A program made the translations under genes and the position numbers. Positions 32,165-40,489 of a stretch of 41,614 nt of DNA are shown here, piece by piece. The notes beneath the pieces are model-generated. The model was not told the DNA's origin. It was given only the letters and a program-made list of their open reading frames with translations, and did not search any database. The first letter of the stretch is position 1. The number at the start of each line of letters is the position of its first letter. This stretch comes from Streptomyces albiflavescens (lineage in GTDB: Bacteria > Actinomycetota > Actinomycetes > Streptomycetales > Streptomycetaceae): the NCBI RefSeq assembly GCF_014645835.1, contig NZ_BMMM01000004.1, positions 429,600 to 471,213 on the forward strand. Direction: 5' to 3'.

Positions 32165-33871
32165 TCAGCTGACGGGTACGCGCCTGAAGCGGCCCGCGAC
32201 CCGCAGATCGGCCTCGATGCGGCCGGCCGCGGCATGGAGTTCGGGCAGCACGTCGCTGACGCACTCCTCGGGGGTGCGGCGGCTGCTGTGCATGGCGACG
32301 TTCACCGCGGCGACGACGCGCCCGCCGCGCTCGCGCACCGGTACGGCGACGGACCGCAGCCCCTCCTCCAACTCCTCGTCGACCAGGGCGTATCCGGTAT
32401 CTCGTACGCGGTCCAGTTCGGCTCTGAGCCGCTCCGGGGCGGTGATGGTGCGCGGGGTCCGCGGGAGCAGTTCGGGCAGCCGGGCCTCCGGCAGGCCGGC
32501 CAGCAGCACGCGGCCCAGCGAGGTCGCGTACGCGGGCAGCCGTGAGCCGACGGCGATGTTGACGCTCATGATGCGGCTGGTGGAGACACGGGCCGTGTAC
32601 TGGATCTCGTCGCCGGTCAGGATCGCGAGCGACACCGATTCGTGCAGCCGCTGTGAGAGTTCGGTGAGGTGCGGGGCCGCGATCTCGGAGAGCGAGGTCC
32701 GCGACAGCGGAGGGAAGCCGAGGCCCAGGACGCGCGGTGTGAGCCGGAAGACGCGGTCGTGCGGGGTGACGTATCCGAGGTGTTCCAGGGTGATCAGGGC
32801 GCGGCGCGCCGTCGCGCGCGCGAGCCCGGTGGCCTGGGCGACCTCCGTGAGGGTCAGTTCGGCGCGGCCCTCGCCGAAGGCGGTGATCACGGTCAGCCCG
32901 CGGGCCAGCGACTCGACGAACTCCCGCCCCAGCTCCTGCTTGGAGGCGCCGGTCCAGGTGGCGAGCCCGGACGCGGCATCCGGTGCGGCGGGCGGCGCCT
33001 GCCGCAACTCCCGCTCCATCGCCGCCACGGCCGTCCTCAGCCGCGGGAGCAGGGTGTCCCGCAGGTCGGCCGCGGTGTGCCGGCTGGTGTGACTCACCAC
33101 GCTCACCACACACGCGACCCGCCCCGCCTCCCGTACGGGCAGGGCCACGGCGACGAGCCCCGGCTCGATCAACTGGTCGTCCAGCGCCCACCCGGACTCC
33201 CGGGCCTCGGCTGCACGCTGCTCGAAGTCGTCCCCGACGGTGGGGAGTCGGGCAGGTGCGGCGTCTGCCGCGTCCTCGGCTTCGTACGGCCGACTGCGAG
33301 CCGGTACGGCGGGAAAGCCGCGGTCCTCCGGGTCGGCCGCCCGGCGTTCGCGCCAGCGCGTCCACTCCTCTTCGCCCCATTCGGCGGCGAACAGCGGTCC
33401 CGGCGCGGTGCGTTCGGCGGGCAGCAGGTCGCCGATGCGGAAGCTCAGGGACATGGCGCGGCGCCGGGTCGCCTGGTGGATGAAGCGGATCCCGTCCCGG
33501 TCGCCGACGGCCAGGGACACCGACTCGTCCAGTTCGTCGGCGAGCGCGTCGGCGTGCGCGTCCAGGAGGCGGGGGAGCCGCAGGGCCGCGAGGTAGGCGT
33601 TGCCGAGTTCCATCAGACGGGGGGCCAGTACGGCGTCCCGGCCGTCGAGGCGTACGTACCCCATGCGCGCGAGGGTCGCCGTGATCCGGTCGACGGTGGA
33701 ACGCGCGAGCCCGGTCGCCCGTTCGAGTCCGCTCAGGCTGGACACCCCGTCGGCCTCGGTCAGCCGCCGCAGTACGGCGATACCGCGGACGAGCGGGGTG
33801 ACGGCCTCGGCGGGCACCGCGGTCCCGGGTCCGGTCCCAGCCCCGGGGGCCGGCACGACATTCGATGGCAT
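32165..33871 (-). CDS. Tandem (fused) double IclR-family regulator
   Basis: The product has 568 aa, twice the usual IclR length. Two complete IclR units are visible. Unit 1 (about 25-285) has a helix-turn-helix LSGLERATGLARSTVDRITA and an effector domain with ESVSLAVGDRDGIRFIHQ. Unit 2 (about 300-560) has LTEVAQATGLARATARRALI and ESVSLAILTGDEIQYTARVS, ending SVAVPVRERGGRVVAAVNVA. Unit 2 resembles PcaR/PobR-type regulators of aromatic catabolism. The ATG at 33871 has GGAGA upstream; the frame stays open far upstream through the protease gene but is not coding there. One polypeptide could bind two half-sites without a dimer partner. Confidence 0.92.
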   Translation of the reverse strand: MPSNVVPAPGAGTGPGTAVPAEAVTPLVRGIAVLRRLTEADGVSSLSGLERATGLARSTVDRITATLARMGYVRLDGRDAVLAPRLMELGNAYLAALRLPRLLDAHADALADELDESVSLAVGDRDGIRFIHQATRRRAMSLSFRIGDLLPAERTAPGPLFAAEWGEEEWTRWRERRAADPEDRGFPAVPARSRPYEAEDAADAAPARLPTVGDDFEQRAAEARESGWALDDQLIEPGLVAVALPVREAGRVACVVSVVSHTSRHTAADLRDTLLPRLRTAVAAMERELRQAPPAAPDAASGLATWTGASKQELGREFVESLARGLTVITAFGEGRAELTLTEVAQATGLARATARRALITLEHLGYVTPHDRVFRLTPRVLGLGFPPLSRTSLSEIAAPHLTELSQRLHESVSLAILTGDEIQYTARVSTSRIMSVNIAVGSRLPAYATSLGRVLLAGLPEARLPELLPRTPRTITAPERLRAELDRVRDTGYALVDEELEEGLRSVAVPVRERGGRVVAAVNVAMHSSRRTPEECVSDVLPELHAAAGRIEADLRVAGRFRRVPVS

Positions 33872-34008
33872 GGGCTCTCCGTTGCGGCTCTCAGAAGAGA
33901 CACCGTAGTGCGTGCCCGGCACCCGTGCCCGGCCACTCCAGCAGGTCAGCGGCGGTCGGCAGCGGTTGGTGGAGGCCGGCGGCGGTCGGCGGACACACCC
34001 GCGGGCCC

Positions 34009-35286
34009 TCAGCGCCGCGTCACGGACACCCGGTAGTTCCCCGCGTGGTCCACCTCGGCGACATGGACCGTGACGCCCGTCTTGGGGTCCTTGAAGGTCT
34101 CGCCCGCCTCGAAGGGCGCGTCGGAGAGTTCCGCGTGCACGTTGGGGGAGCGGGTGCAGCCGCCGCTGTCCTGCTGGGAGTCGTACACGGTGATGGGGCC
34201 GTTCCCGGTGTCGACATCCGCGTCGACCTTGTAGATGAGGATGCCGGGACGGCAGACCGCCTCGTCGTTGCCCCCGCGGGTGCGCAGTTCGAGGGCGTAC
34301 CCGGTCTTGGTGCTGGTGGGAACGAAGACGAGCTTGTTGCCGCCGGGCCGGGCCAGCGGGGTGAGCGTGTACTCGGTGGTGCCGGGGGCGGCGGCGCAGC
34401 GGACCTGGGAGTCGTCGAGCCAGCCGAGCTTCCACTTGTGCCAGCCCAGCAGATCGTTGCCGGCCCCCCAGTCCTCGCTCATGATGTCCCAGTGGCCGAC
34501 CGCGCCCCCGCCGTCCTGGGTGTAGAGGTCGGGCAGGCCGAAGGTGTGACTGTTCTCGTGCGGGAGCACCCGGTAGCCGGTGTCGGCGTAGGAGCCGGAG
34601 CCGTCGTCCTGGCGGCTGTAGACGAAGGACGCGTTGGAGACCGGGACGCCGTCGGCGACCGGCGCCTCCGTGTTGCCGGCGAAGGTCACGGACAGCACGG
34701 TGTCCAGCGCGGAGGGCCCGGCGTTCGGCGTCACCAGGACGTTCAGGATGTCGTACGCGTGGAAGTCCACGGTGGGGTCGGCCGCGGCCACTATGTCCTG
34801 CACCAGATCGCGGTAGCCGGGGTCGAAGGGCGCGCCGCGCTGTATGTCGTAGGCCTTGAAGGGCTTGGGCATCCGCAGCCAGTGCTTGATGGGTGTCGCG
34901 GGGCGGTAGTCGAGGCGGCCGTACGACGCTGTGCGGAACCATCGCTGGGTCTTCGGGAAGAACTCGTCGTAGCGGTCGAGCGCGCTGCCCTTTCCGGGCG
35001 CGTCGGAGAAGTCGACCATCAGGGTGAGGGCACGGACGATGCCGGTGGAACGGGAGTAGCCGGCCCCGGTGGGGATGCCTTCCCCCATCTGTACGCCCAT
35101 GGAGCCACTGATCATGCAGGGGCCGAGCGCCGTGGAATGCGCCAGCGCGATGGAGCCCGCCGCCGTGGAGCCCGCCGTGAGGTGCCCGGTGCCGGCGGAG
35201 GTGGAGACCGCCAGCGTCAGAACGGTCACCGTGGCGAGCGCTGCCACGCGGCGCGGGCGTATCCGACGGCGGCTGGTCGGCTGCAT
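34009..35286 (-). CDS. Secreted M6-type (immune inhibitor A-like) metalloprotease
   Basis: The product has 425 aa. The N-terminus (RRRIRPRRVAALATVTVLTL then AVSTSAGTG) is an Arg-rich signal peptide of about 31 residues, so the protein is exported. The zinc site HENSH (His243, Glu244, His247) in LPHENSHTFGLPDLYTQDGG is the M6 HExxHTxGLPDLY signature. Other family blocks are MVDFSDAPG and WDIMSEDWG. The C-terminal part is beta-rich. The ATG at 35286 has GAAGGAC 7 bases upstream. Divergent from the TetR gene at 35614 over a 327-base region with two operators, which suggests joint control. Substrate unknown. Confidence 0.92.
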   Translation of the reverse strand: MQPTSRRRIRPRRVAALATVTVLTLAVSTSAGTGHLTAGSTAAGSIALAHSTALGPCMISGSMGVQMGEGIPTGAGYSRSTGIVRALTLMVDFSDAPGKGSALDRYDEFFPKTQRWFRTASYGRLDYRPATPIKHWLRMPKPFKAYDIQRGAPFDPGYRDLVQDIVAAADPTVDFHAYDILNVLVTPNAGPSALDTVLSVTFAGNTEAPVADGVPVSNASFVYSRQDDGSGSYADTGYRVLPHENSHTFGLPDLYTQDGGGAVGHWDIMSEDWGAGNDLLGWHKWKLGWLDDSQVRCAAAPGTTEYTLTPLARPGGNKLVFVPTSTKTGYALELRTRGGNDEAVCRPGILIYKVDADVDTGNGPITVYDSQQDSGGCTRSPNVHAELSDAPFEAGETFKDPKTGVTVHVAEVDHAGNYRVSVTRR

Positions 35287-35486
35287 GCGGGGGTCCTTCG
35301 CTCCACGGCAGCCACCGATCTCCGGCTGCACCCTTGCGATCACCCTGTGTCGACGGCGGGGCGGGCGCGCGCTGGAGGAGCCCGATCGTGGGTTTCTCGG
35401 CGGGAGGGCCCGTTGGAGGCCCTCCGGAGGACCGGACGGACATGTGATGCGGGTCACAGGAAAGAATCCGGTGGGTGGGAAATAAC

Positions 35487-35543
35487 CGGGGATCGTTTCC
35501 CCGTTTAGCCATACGTCCGCGCGAAACGGGGAGCGAATCCCCG
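35487..35543. promoter_or_regulatory. Twin palindromic operators between the protease and TetR genes
   Basis: CGGGGA-TCGTT-TCCCCG (35487-35503) and CGGGGA-GCGAA-TCCCCG (35527-35543) share perfect 6-bp arms with 5-base spacers, and their centres are exactly 40 bases apart (about four helical turns). The pair is also a larger inverted repeat. They are good candidates for binding of the adjacent TetR protein and control of both divergent genes. Confidence 0.7.
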
Positions 35544-35613
35544 GATCGCATCACAGCCTTCGAGCACCGGCCTCACAGCCGTCACGCATCGCAGGGAAGA
35601 CGAGGAGTACGCC

Positions 35614-36258
35614 GTGGAAACCGCCACCCCCGTGCAGCGTCGAGTGGTACGGCCGCGCGCCGATGCCCTGCGCAACCGGGAGCGGATCGTCGCCGCGGCC
35701 CGCGAGATGTTCGTCGAGTTCGGCCCCGAGGTGCCGTTCGACGAGATCGCCCGCCGGGCCGGGGTCGGCAACGCCACGGTGTACCGCAACTTCCCTGACC
35801 GTGACGCGTTGGCGCGGGAGGTCGTCTGCTCGGTCATGGACCGCACGTCGGAGTGGGCCGAGGAGGCGATCGCCGGGGGTGGCGACGCCTTCGAGGCGCT
35901 GGGCGGCTTTGTGCACTTCTCCGCCGACGAGCGGATCGGCGCCCTGTGCCCGATGCTCTCCGAGGCCTTCGACCAGAACCACCCCGATCTGGTGGCCGCG
36001 CGCGACCGGATCACCGACCTGGTCGAGCAGCTGATGGCCCGCGCCCGCGAGGCCGGACAGCTGCGCCCCGACGTCGAGTTCGGCGACCTGATAGTCGCCG
36101 TCAGCCAGCTCACCCGGCCGCTGCCCGGCACCGCGTGCCAGGGCTTCGACCGCTTCGTGCACCGTCATCTGCAGCTGTTCCTGGACGGTCTGCGGGCCCC
36201 GGCCCGTTCCGAACTGCCCGGAGTGGCCGCCACCGTGGAGGAGATGAGACGGGCGTGA
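35614..36258 (+). CDS. TetR family transcriptional regulator
   Basis: The product has 214 aa. The helix-turn-helix (about 35-62) reads VPFDEIARRAGVGNATVYRN and continues FPDRDALAREV. The C-terminal domain is ordinary for the family. The GTG at 35614 has GAGGAG 7 bases upstream. The MFS drug-type exporter starts 142 bases downstream in the same direction, the classic layout for a TetR repressor and its pump; the twin operators upstream also control it and the divergent protease gene. Confidence 0.94.
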   Translation: METATPVQRRVVRPRADALRNRERIVAAAREMFVEFGPEVPFDEIARRAGVGNATVYRNFPDRDALAREVVCSVMDRTSEWAEEAIAGGGDAFEALGGFVHFSADERIGALCPMLSEAFDQNHPDLVAARDRITDLVEQLMARAREAGQLRPDVEFGDLIVAVSQLTRPLPGTACQGFDRFVHRHLQLFLDGLRAPARSELPGVAATVEEMRRA

Positions 36259-36298
36259 CCGACCACGCCGTCCACCTGACCGATTAGTTCAGCGCGCA

Positions 36299-36318
36299 GC
36301 ACCAGTCAGAACTGGCAC
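36299..36318. promoter_or_regulatory. Weak inverted repeat upstream of the MFS exporter
   Basis: GCACCAGT-CAGA-ACTGGCAC (36299-36318) has a perfect CCAGT/ACTGG core and two outer mismatches. It lies about 83 bases before the exporter start; a possible second target of the TetR. Confidence 0.35.
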
Positions 36319-36400
36319 AAAGCTTCCGGCCGTCGACGACGACGAGCCGTCCCTCTCTCGCATCCTTTTTTCGCTACGAAGTACCGAAGTGGGTATCCCC

Positions 36401-37948
36401 ATGTCTGAAACAGCCAAGGCCACCGCGAAAGCGGCAGAGGCCGACGCCCATTCCAACCGCTGGAAAGCGCTCACCTTCATCGCGCTGGCCCAGCTGATGG
36501 TCGTCCTCGACGCGACCATCGTGAATATCGCGCTCCCCTCCGCCCAGCAGGACCTGGGGATTTCGGACGGCAACCGCCAGTGGGTCGTCACGGCCTATGC
36601 CCTGGCCTTCGGTGGTCTGCTGCTCTTCGGCGGCCGGATCGCCGACCTGTGGGGCCGCAAGCGCACCTTTGTCGCCGGTCTGATCGGCTTCGCCGGCGCG
36701 TCCGCGATCGGCGGCGCGGCCACGAACGAGGCGATGATGTTCGGCGCCCGCGCCCTGCAGGGTGCGTTCGGCGCGCTGCTCGCGCCCGCCGCGCTCTCGC
36801 TGCTCGCCGTGATGTTCACGGAGCCCAAGGAGCGCGCCAAGGCGTTCGGCATCTACGGCGCGATCGCCGGTGGTGGCGGCGCCGTGGGCTTCATCCTCGG
36901 CGGTGTCCTCACCGAGTACCTCGACTGGCGCTGGACGTTCTTCGTGAACATCCCGTTCGCGATCATCGCGGCCGCGGGCGCGTACTTCGTCATCCGTGAG
37001 CCGGCCGGCGGCCGCAACCGCTCGCCGCTCGACATACCGGGTGTCGTCCTGTCCACCCTCGGTCTGGTCTCCCTCGTCTACGGCTTCACCCGCGCCGAGT
37101 CCGACGGCTGGGGCGACTCCGTGACGGTCGGCCTGTTCATCGCCTCGGCCGTCCTGCTCGCGGCGTTCATCCTCACCGAGTCCAAGGTCAAGGCCCCGCT
37201 GCTGCCGCTGCGCGTCATCACCGAGCGCAACCGCGGAGGCGTCTACCTCTCCCTCGGCCTCGCGATCATCGCGATGTTCGGTCTGTTCCTCTTCCTGACG
37301 TACTACCTGCAGATCGTGAAGGGCTACTCGCCGGTCAAGACCGGCTTCGCCTTCCTGCCGATGATCGGCGGCATGATGGTGGGCTCCACGCAGATCGGCA
37401 CCCGCCTGATGACCCGGGTCGCTCCGCGTCTGCTCATGGCTCCGGGCTTCGTGGTCGCCGCGGTCGGCATGCTGCTCCTCACCCAGCTGGAGATCGGCTC
37501 CTCGTACGCCGGTGTGATCCTGCCGTCGATGGTGCTGCTCGGCCTCGGCATGGGTACGGCGTTCATGCCCGCCATGTCGCTGGCCACGCTGGGCGTCGAG
37601 CCGCGTGACGCCGGTGTCGCCTCCGCGATGGTGAACACCTCGCAGCAGGTGGGCGGCGCGATCGGCACGGCCCTGCTGAACACGATCGCCGCCTCGGCGA
37701 CCACCTCGTACATCAAGGACCACATCGCCGGTGCCGCGTCCAAGTCCCAGCAGCAGCTGGTCCAGCTGGAGGGCCAGGTGCACGGCTACACCAACGCGAT
37801 CTGGTTCGCCGTCGGCATCCTCGTGGTCGCCGCGACGGTCGCCGCGACCTTCATCAACACCGGCCGCCCGGACGTCACTTCGGCCTCCGATGCCGGTGCG
37901 GGCGACGGTATCGAGGACGAGGTGAAGGTGCCCGTGATCGCCCACTGA
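36401..37948 (+). CDS. MFS drug exporter, DHA2 (EmrB/QacA) family, 14 TM
   Basis: The product has 515 aa with about 14 hydrophobic segments, the DHA2 length. Motifs: LDATIVNIALPSAQQDLGIS near residue 28 (motif D), GRIADLWGRKRTFVAG near 75 (motif A), and the FGALLAPAALSLLAVMF and GGGGAVGFILGG (motif C) region near 120-170. Such pumps export cationic and lipophilic compounds with protons. ATG at 36401 was chosen; an in-frame GTG at 36389 is possible. Neither has a strong ribosome site. It probably is repressed by the TetR encoded upstream and is followed by a strong terminator. Confidence 0.95.
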   Translation: MSETAKATAKAAEADAHSNRWKALTFIALAQLMVVLDATIVNIALPSAQQDLGISDGNRQWVVTAYALAFGGLLLFGGRIADLWGRKRTFVAGLIGFAGASAIGGAATNEAMMFGARALQGAFGALLAPAALSLLAVMFTEPKERAKAFGIYGAIAGGGGAVGFILGGVLTEYLDWRWTFFVNIPFAIIAAAGAYFVIREPAGGRNRSPLDIPGVVLSTLGLVSLVYGFTRAESDGWGDSVTVGLFIASAVLLAAFILTESKVKAPLLPLRVITERNRGGVYLSLGLAIIAMFGLFLFLTYYLQIVKGYSPVKTGFAFLPMIGGMMVGSTQIGTRLMTRVAPRLLMAPGFVVAAVGMLLLTQLEIGSSYAGVILPSMVLLGLGMGTAFMPAMSLATLGVEPRDAGVASAMVNTSQQVGGAIGTALLNTIAASATTSYIKDHIAGAASKSQQQLVQLEGQVHGYTNAIWFAVGILVVAATVAATFINTGRPDVTSASDAGAGDGIEDEVKVPVIAH

Positions 37949-38023
37949 TCACCCGTACCGCCGACACTTCGGGCACTTCGCGTACGGACGCGGGGTGGGG
38001 ACGCCTCGTCCGTACGAACCCCA

Positions 38024-38066
38024 GGGTCCGCCCCGGCTCCGCACTCGACGGAGCCGGGGCGGACCC
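38024..38066 (+). terminator. Terminator after the MFS exporter
   Basis: A perfect 17-bp stem, GGGTCCGCCCCGGCTCC (38024-38040) pairing with 38050-38066, with a 9-base loop, 76 bases after the stop codon. Confidence 0.85.
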
Positions 38067-38154
38067 GCGTCCGGGTTCCCGTCCGACGGCGCTGCCGGAA
38101 CTCCCCGCGCCGCCGACACGATCGGCCGCCGCCGGCATGATCGGCCGGAGGGCC

Positions 38155-38323
38155 CTAGGGGGTTTCTGATGGATCTCCGTGGAAGAAGGAGCGGCGTTCG
38201 GTGCGTGCTCTCGGTGTGCCGGGCGGAAGTCCTCGTAGCGGAGCTACTAGGGCTTTTGTCCGGTGCGGCGAGAGTGCGTGCCGGGCGTCGCGACGCCGCG
38301 GAGATCCATCAGAAGCCCCCTAG
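38155..38323. mobile_element. 169-base palindromic MITE-like element
   Basis: The terminal arms (38155-38179 and 38299-38323) are 25 bases and complementary except for one position; both ends are CTAG. The inner part is also partly self-complementary, with a central stem of 13 bp (38227-38239 with 38243-38255, two mismatches) and a GGA loop, so the whole could fold as one long imperfect hairpin. It encodes no protein. Its right end contains the TAG stop codon of the MarR gene. This looks like a non-autonomous element or dispersed palindromic repeat; I cannot name its parent. Confidence 0.75.
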
Positions 38324-38823
38324 CGCAGCCAGGGCAGGTCCGCGCCCGCGTCCTTCGGCTGGAGTCCCTCGGCGATGACACGCATGGCCTCGCCGAAGGC
38401 CTTCTGCTGTTCCGCGGTGAGCCGGTCGAACAGGGCCTGGCGTACGGCGGCCACATGGCCCGGTGCGGTGCGGCCCAGCACCTCGTGGCCCTCCTCGGTG
38501 AGGACCGCGAACTGGCCCCGCTTGTCGGAGGGGCAGTCCTCGCGCCGCACCCATCCGTTCTTCTCCAGACGCGCGATCGCATGGGAGAGCCGGGATCGGG
38601 TGATCTTCGCGTTCATGGCCAGCTCGGTCATCCGCAGCCGTCTGCGTGGTGCTTCGGCGAGCTGGACGAGCAGACCGTAGTAGATGTGCGGCATGCCCGC
38701 GTCACGCTGGAGCTGGCGGTCGAGGTGGTCCTCCAGGAGGGTGGTGGCGTGCATGTACGCACGCCAGATGCGCTGTTCCTCGTCGGTGAGCCAGCGCGGC
38801 TCTTCAGCGGATGCCGTGTTCAT
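38320..38823 (-). CDS. MarR family transcriptional regulator
   Basis: The product has 167 aa. A winged-helix core is visible (MTELAMNAKITRSRLSHAIA with wing RREDCPSDKRGQFAVLTEEG), closest within the window to the MarR at 3490-3981. It is divergent from the extradiol-dioxygenase gene (119 bases between the starts), its likely target. The ATG at 38823 has no ribosome site within 15 bases, so it may be leaderless. The stop codon lies inside the terminal repeat of the palindromic element, so the last residues may not be ancestral. Confidence 0.93.
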   Translation of the reverse strand: MNTASAEEPRWLTDEEQRIWRAYMHATTLLEDHLDRQLQRDAGMPHIYYGLLVQLAEAPRRRLRMTELAMNAKITRSRLSHAIARLEKNGWVRREDCPSDKRGQFAVLTEEGHEVLGRTAPGHVAAVRQALFDRLTAEQQKAFGEAMRVIAEGLQPKDAGADLPWLR

Positions 38824-38847
38824 GTACACCACTGTACGAGCCTCTTC

Positions 38848-38901
38848 TTGAATGTTAAACAAAAGCGCGCTAGGATCCACCATGGAGCTTTAGAGTTCAA
38901 G
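38848..38901. promoter_or_regulatory. Candidate operators between MarR and the dioxygenase
   Basis: TTGAATGTTAAAC (38848-38860) and, inverted, CTTTAGAGTTCAAG (38888-38901) share a TTGAA...TT.AA core (reverse complement GTTTAACATTCAA). They resemble, but do not equal, the GTTGAAATTTCAGC word of the other MarR, as expected for paralogous repressors. Confidence 0.5.
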
Positions 38902-38941
38902 TACAAGTGCCGGGTCATCGAACCCTCCGGAGGGAGCCGCC

Positions 38942-39748
38942 ATGTCCGCCGCCATCGAGGAGCGTGCCTCGCAGGAGCGCATGCCTGCCCTCTATCTGAG
39001 CCACGGTGCCCCGCCGCTCGCCGACGACCCGATCTGGCCCGGCCAGCTCGCCGCCTGGTCCGCGAGCCTGCCGCGCCCCAAGGCGATCCTCATGGTCTCC
39101 GCGCACTGGGAGGAGGCCCCGCTCGCCCTCGGCGCGGTGCGGACCGTGCCGCTCGTGTACGACTTCTGGGGCTTCCCCGAGCACTACTACCAGGTGACAT
39201 ACGAAGCTCCCGGCGCGCCCGAACTCGCAGATTCCGTAAGGAAGTTGCTGCGCGCGCCCGGTATGCCGGTGCAGGACATCCCGGACCGCGGGCTCGACCA
39301 CGGCGCGTACGTCCCGCTGGTCGAGATGTTCCCCGAGGCCGACATCCCGGTCCTGCAGATCTCCATGCCGACCCTCGACCCGGTCCGCCTCTTCGAGATC
39401 GGCCGCACGCTGGCGCCGCTGCGCGACGAGGGCGTACTGATCGTCGGCTCCGGCTTCTTCACCCACAATCTCGCGGCCCTGCGCCATGCCGGCGGGGGAG
39501 TGCCGTCCTGGTCGAGCGAGTTCGACGACTGGGGCCACCGCGCCCTGGACGCCGGTGACGTGGACGCGCTGCTCGACTTCGAGCGCAAGTCCCCGGCGGG
39601 CCGTCTCGCCCACCCGCGCACCGAGCACTTCGCCCCCCTCTTCGTGACCATGGGCGCGGCGGACGCGGCCGGTGGGCCGGCCGGGCAGAAGTCCGTGATC
39701 GACGGCTTCTGGATGGGGATGGCGAAGCGGTCGGTGCAGTTCGGCTGA
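38942..39748 (+). CDS. Extradiol ring-cleavage dioxygenase, DODA/LigB class III
   Basis: The product has 268 aa. The family uses a His-coordinated non-haem metal to open catechol rings (4,5-DOPA dioxygenase, YgiD type). Ligand candidates are His21 (LSHGAPPLADDP) and His55 (MVSAHWEE); others are DHGAYVPLVEMFPEADIPV, GSGFFTHNLAAL and EHFAPLFVTMGAA. The ATG at 38942 has GGAGGGAG upstream. Divergent from a MarR gene; induction by phenolic ligands is expected. A similar MarR-DODA pair is, from memory, common in Streptomyces genomes. Confidence 0.93.
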   Translation: MSAAIEERASQERMPALYLSHGAPPLADDPIWPGQLAAWSASLPRPKAILMVSAHWEEAPLALGAVRTVPLVYDFWGFPEHYYQVTYEAPGAPELADSVRKLLRAPGMPVQDIPDRGLDHGAYVPLVEMFPEADIPVLQISMPTLDPVRLFEIGRTLAPLRDEGVLIVGSGFFTHNLAALRHAGGGVPSWSSEFDDWGHRALDAGDVDALLDFERKSPAGRLAHPRTEHFAPLFVTMGAADAAGGPAGQKSVIDGFWMGMAKRSVQFG

Positions 39749-39771
39749 CTCGAGCCCGGCGGGGTCGAGGG

Positions 39772-39814
39772 GAGTTCCTTCTCGTACGGGGTCTAGGAGA
39801 GTTCCTTCTCGTAC
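39772..39814. repeat. Duplicated 3' end of the GNAT gene
   Basis: GAGTTCCTTCTCGTAC occurs at 39772-39787 and 39799-39814 (27-base period). The second copy encodes the last residues (YEKEL) of the acetyltransferase; the first is a downstream duplicate, so the gene's end has been tandemly repeated. Confidence 0.8.
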
Positions 39815-40320
39815 CAGGCCACATCCCAGTAGCGGCCGAATTTGCGGCCCACCTCGCGGTACGTGCCGACGTGGCGGAACCCGAAGCGTTCGTGCAGCCG
39901 CACGGACGCTTCGTTCGTCTCGGGCTGGGCGATGCCGGCATAGGCGCGGTGCAGGTCCTCGTCGGCGAGTGCTTCGAAGAGGGCCTTGTAGAGACGGGTG
40001 CCGACACCACGGCCACCGGCGTCCGGGGCGAGATAGATGGTGACCTCCACGGAGGTGTCGTACGCGGGCTTCACACGGAAGGCGCTGGATGTGGCGTACC
40101 CAAGAATCGTCTGTGAATCCCCGTCCGTGGCAACCATCAGACGGTGCGGTCCGTCTTCAGGGTGGGAGAGCAGCCACGAGCGACGCTCTTTCGGCGTGAA
40201 GACCGCGGTATCGAAGGTGATGGGCGTCTCGCGTACGTAGTGGTTGTAGATGTCCGTGAGGGCGTCGAGATCGCTCTCGATTCCTGGCCTGACCTGCACC
40301 TCTGTACGTTCCGACGGCAT
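39793..40320 (-). CDS. GNAT N-acetyltransferase, phosphinothricin acetyltransferase-like
   Basis: The product has 175 aa. It transfers acetyl from CoA to an amine. The N-terminal LTDIYNHYVRETPITFDTAV, the acetyl-CoA loop YLAPDAGGRGVGTRLYKALF (R-G-x-G-x in GRGVGT), LHERFGFRHVGTYREVGRKF and the final DVAWYEKEL are characteristic of the PAT/Bar subfamily. Not every member acetylates phosphinothricin, so the substrate is unproven. ATG at 40320 was chosen. It is divergent from hrdD, 169 bases away. Confidence 0.93.
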   Translation of the reverse strand: MPSERTEVQVRPGIESDLDALTDIYNHYVRETPITFDTAVFTPKERRSWLLSHPEDGPHRLMVATDGDSQTILGYATSSAFRVKPAYDTSVEVTIYLAPDAGGRGVGTRLYKALFEALADEDLHRAYAGIAQPETNEASVRLHERFGFRHVGTYREVGRKFGRYWDVAWYEKELS

Positions 40321-40379
40321 CCGTCCTCCTCTGTGGCCGGACAGGGTACTGCATGATCAGAAAAATCGAGGGGCGGCTT

Positions 40380-40406
40380 GGGAATTCTGTCCGGATTCCA
40401 GTCGTT
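40380..40406 (+). promoter_or_regulatory. SigR-type promoter of hrdD
   Basis: GGGAAT (40380-40385) and GTT (40404-40406) are separated by exactly 18 bases, matching the GGGAAT-N18-GTT consensus recognised by the thiol-oxidative-stress sigma factor SigR in Streptomyces. It lies about 84 bases before the hrdD start. From known work on S. coelicolor, hrdD is a SigR target, which agrees. Confidence 0.8.
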
Positions 40407-40489
40407 GTTTCCTTCGGATGCCGGGCACCCAGGGAGGGTGAGCCCGAAGTCCAGGACCACCCGCAAGCCACCATCGCAAGGGAGCACGC

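Noticed and set aside
33865..35508. 547-aa plus-strand frame
   Set aside because: Antisense of the protease gene; Gly/Val-rich translation without any motif.
32165..35554. One 1129-aa minus-strand reading frame
   Set aside because: Only 32165-33871 is coding (double IclR). The rest is the out-of-frame shadow of the secreted protease gene, which has its own signal peptide and HENSH motif.
36374..37945. 523-aa minus-strand frame
   Set aside because: Antisense of the MFS exporter; His/Asp/Arg-rich translation typical of a shadow frame.
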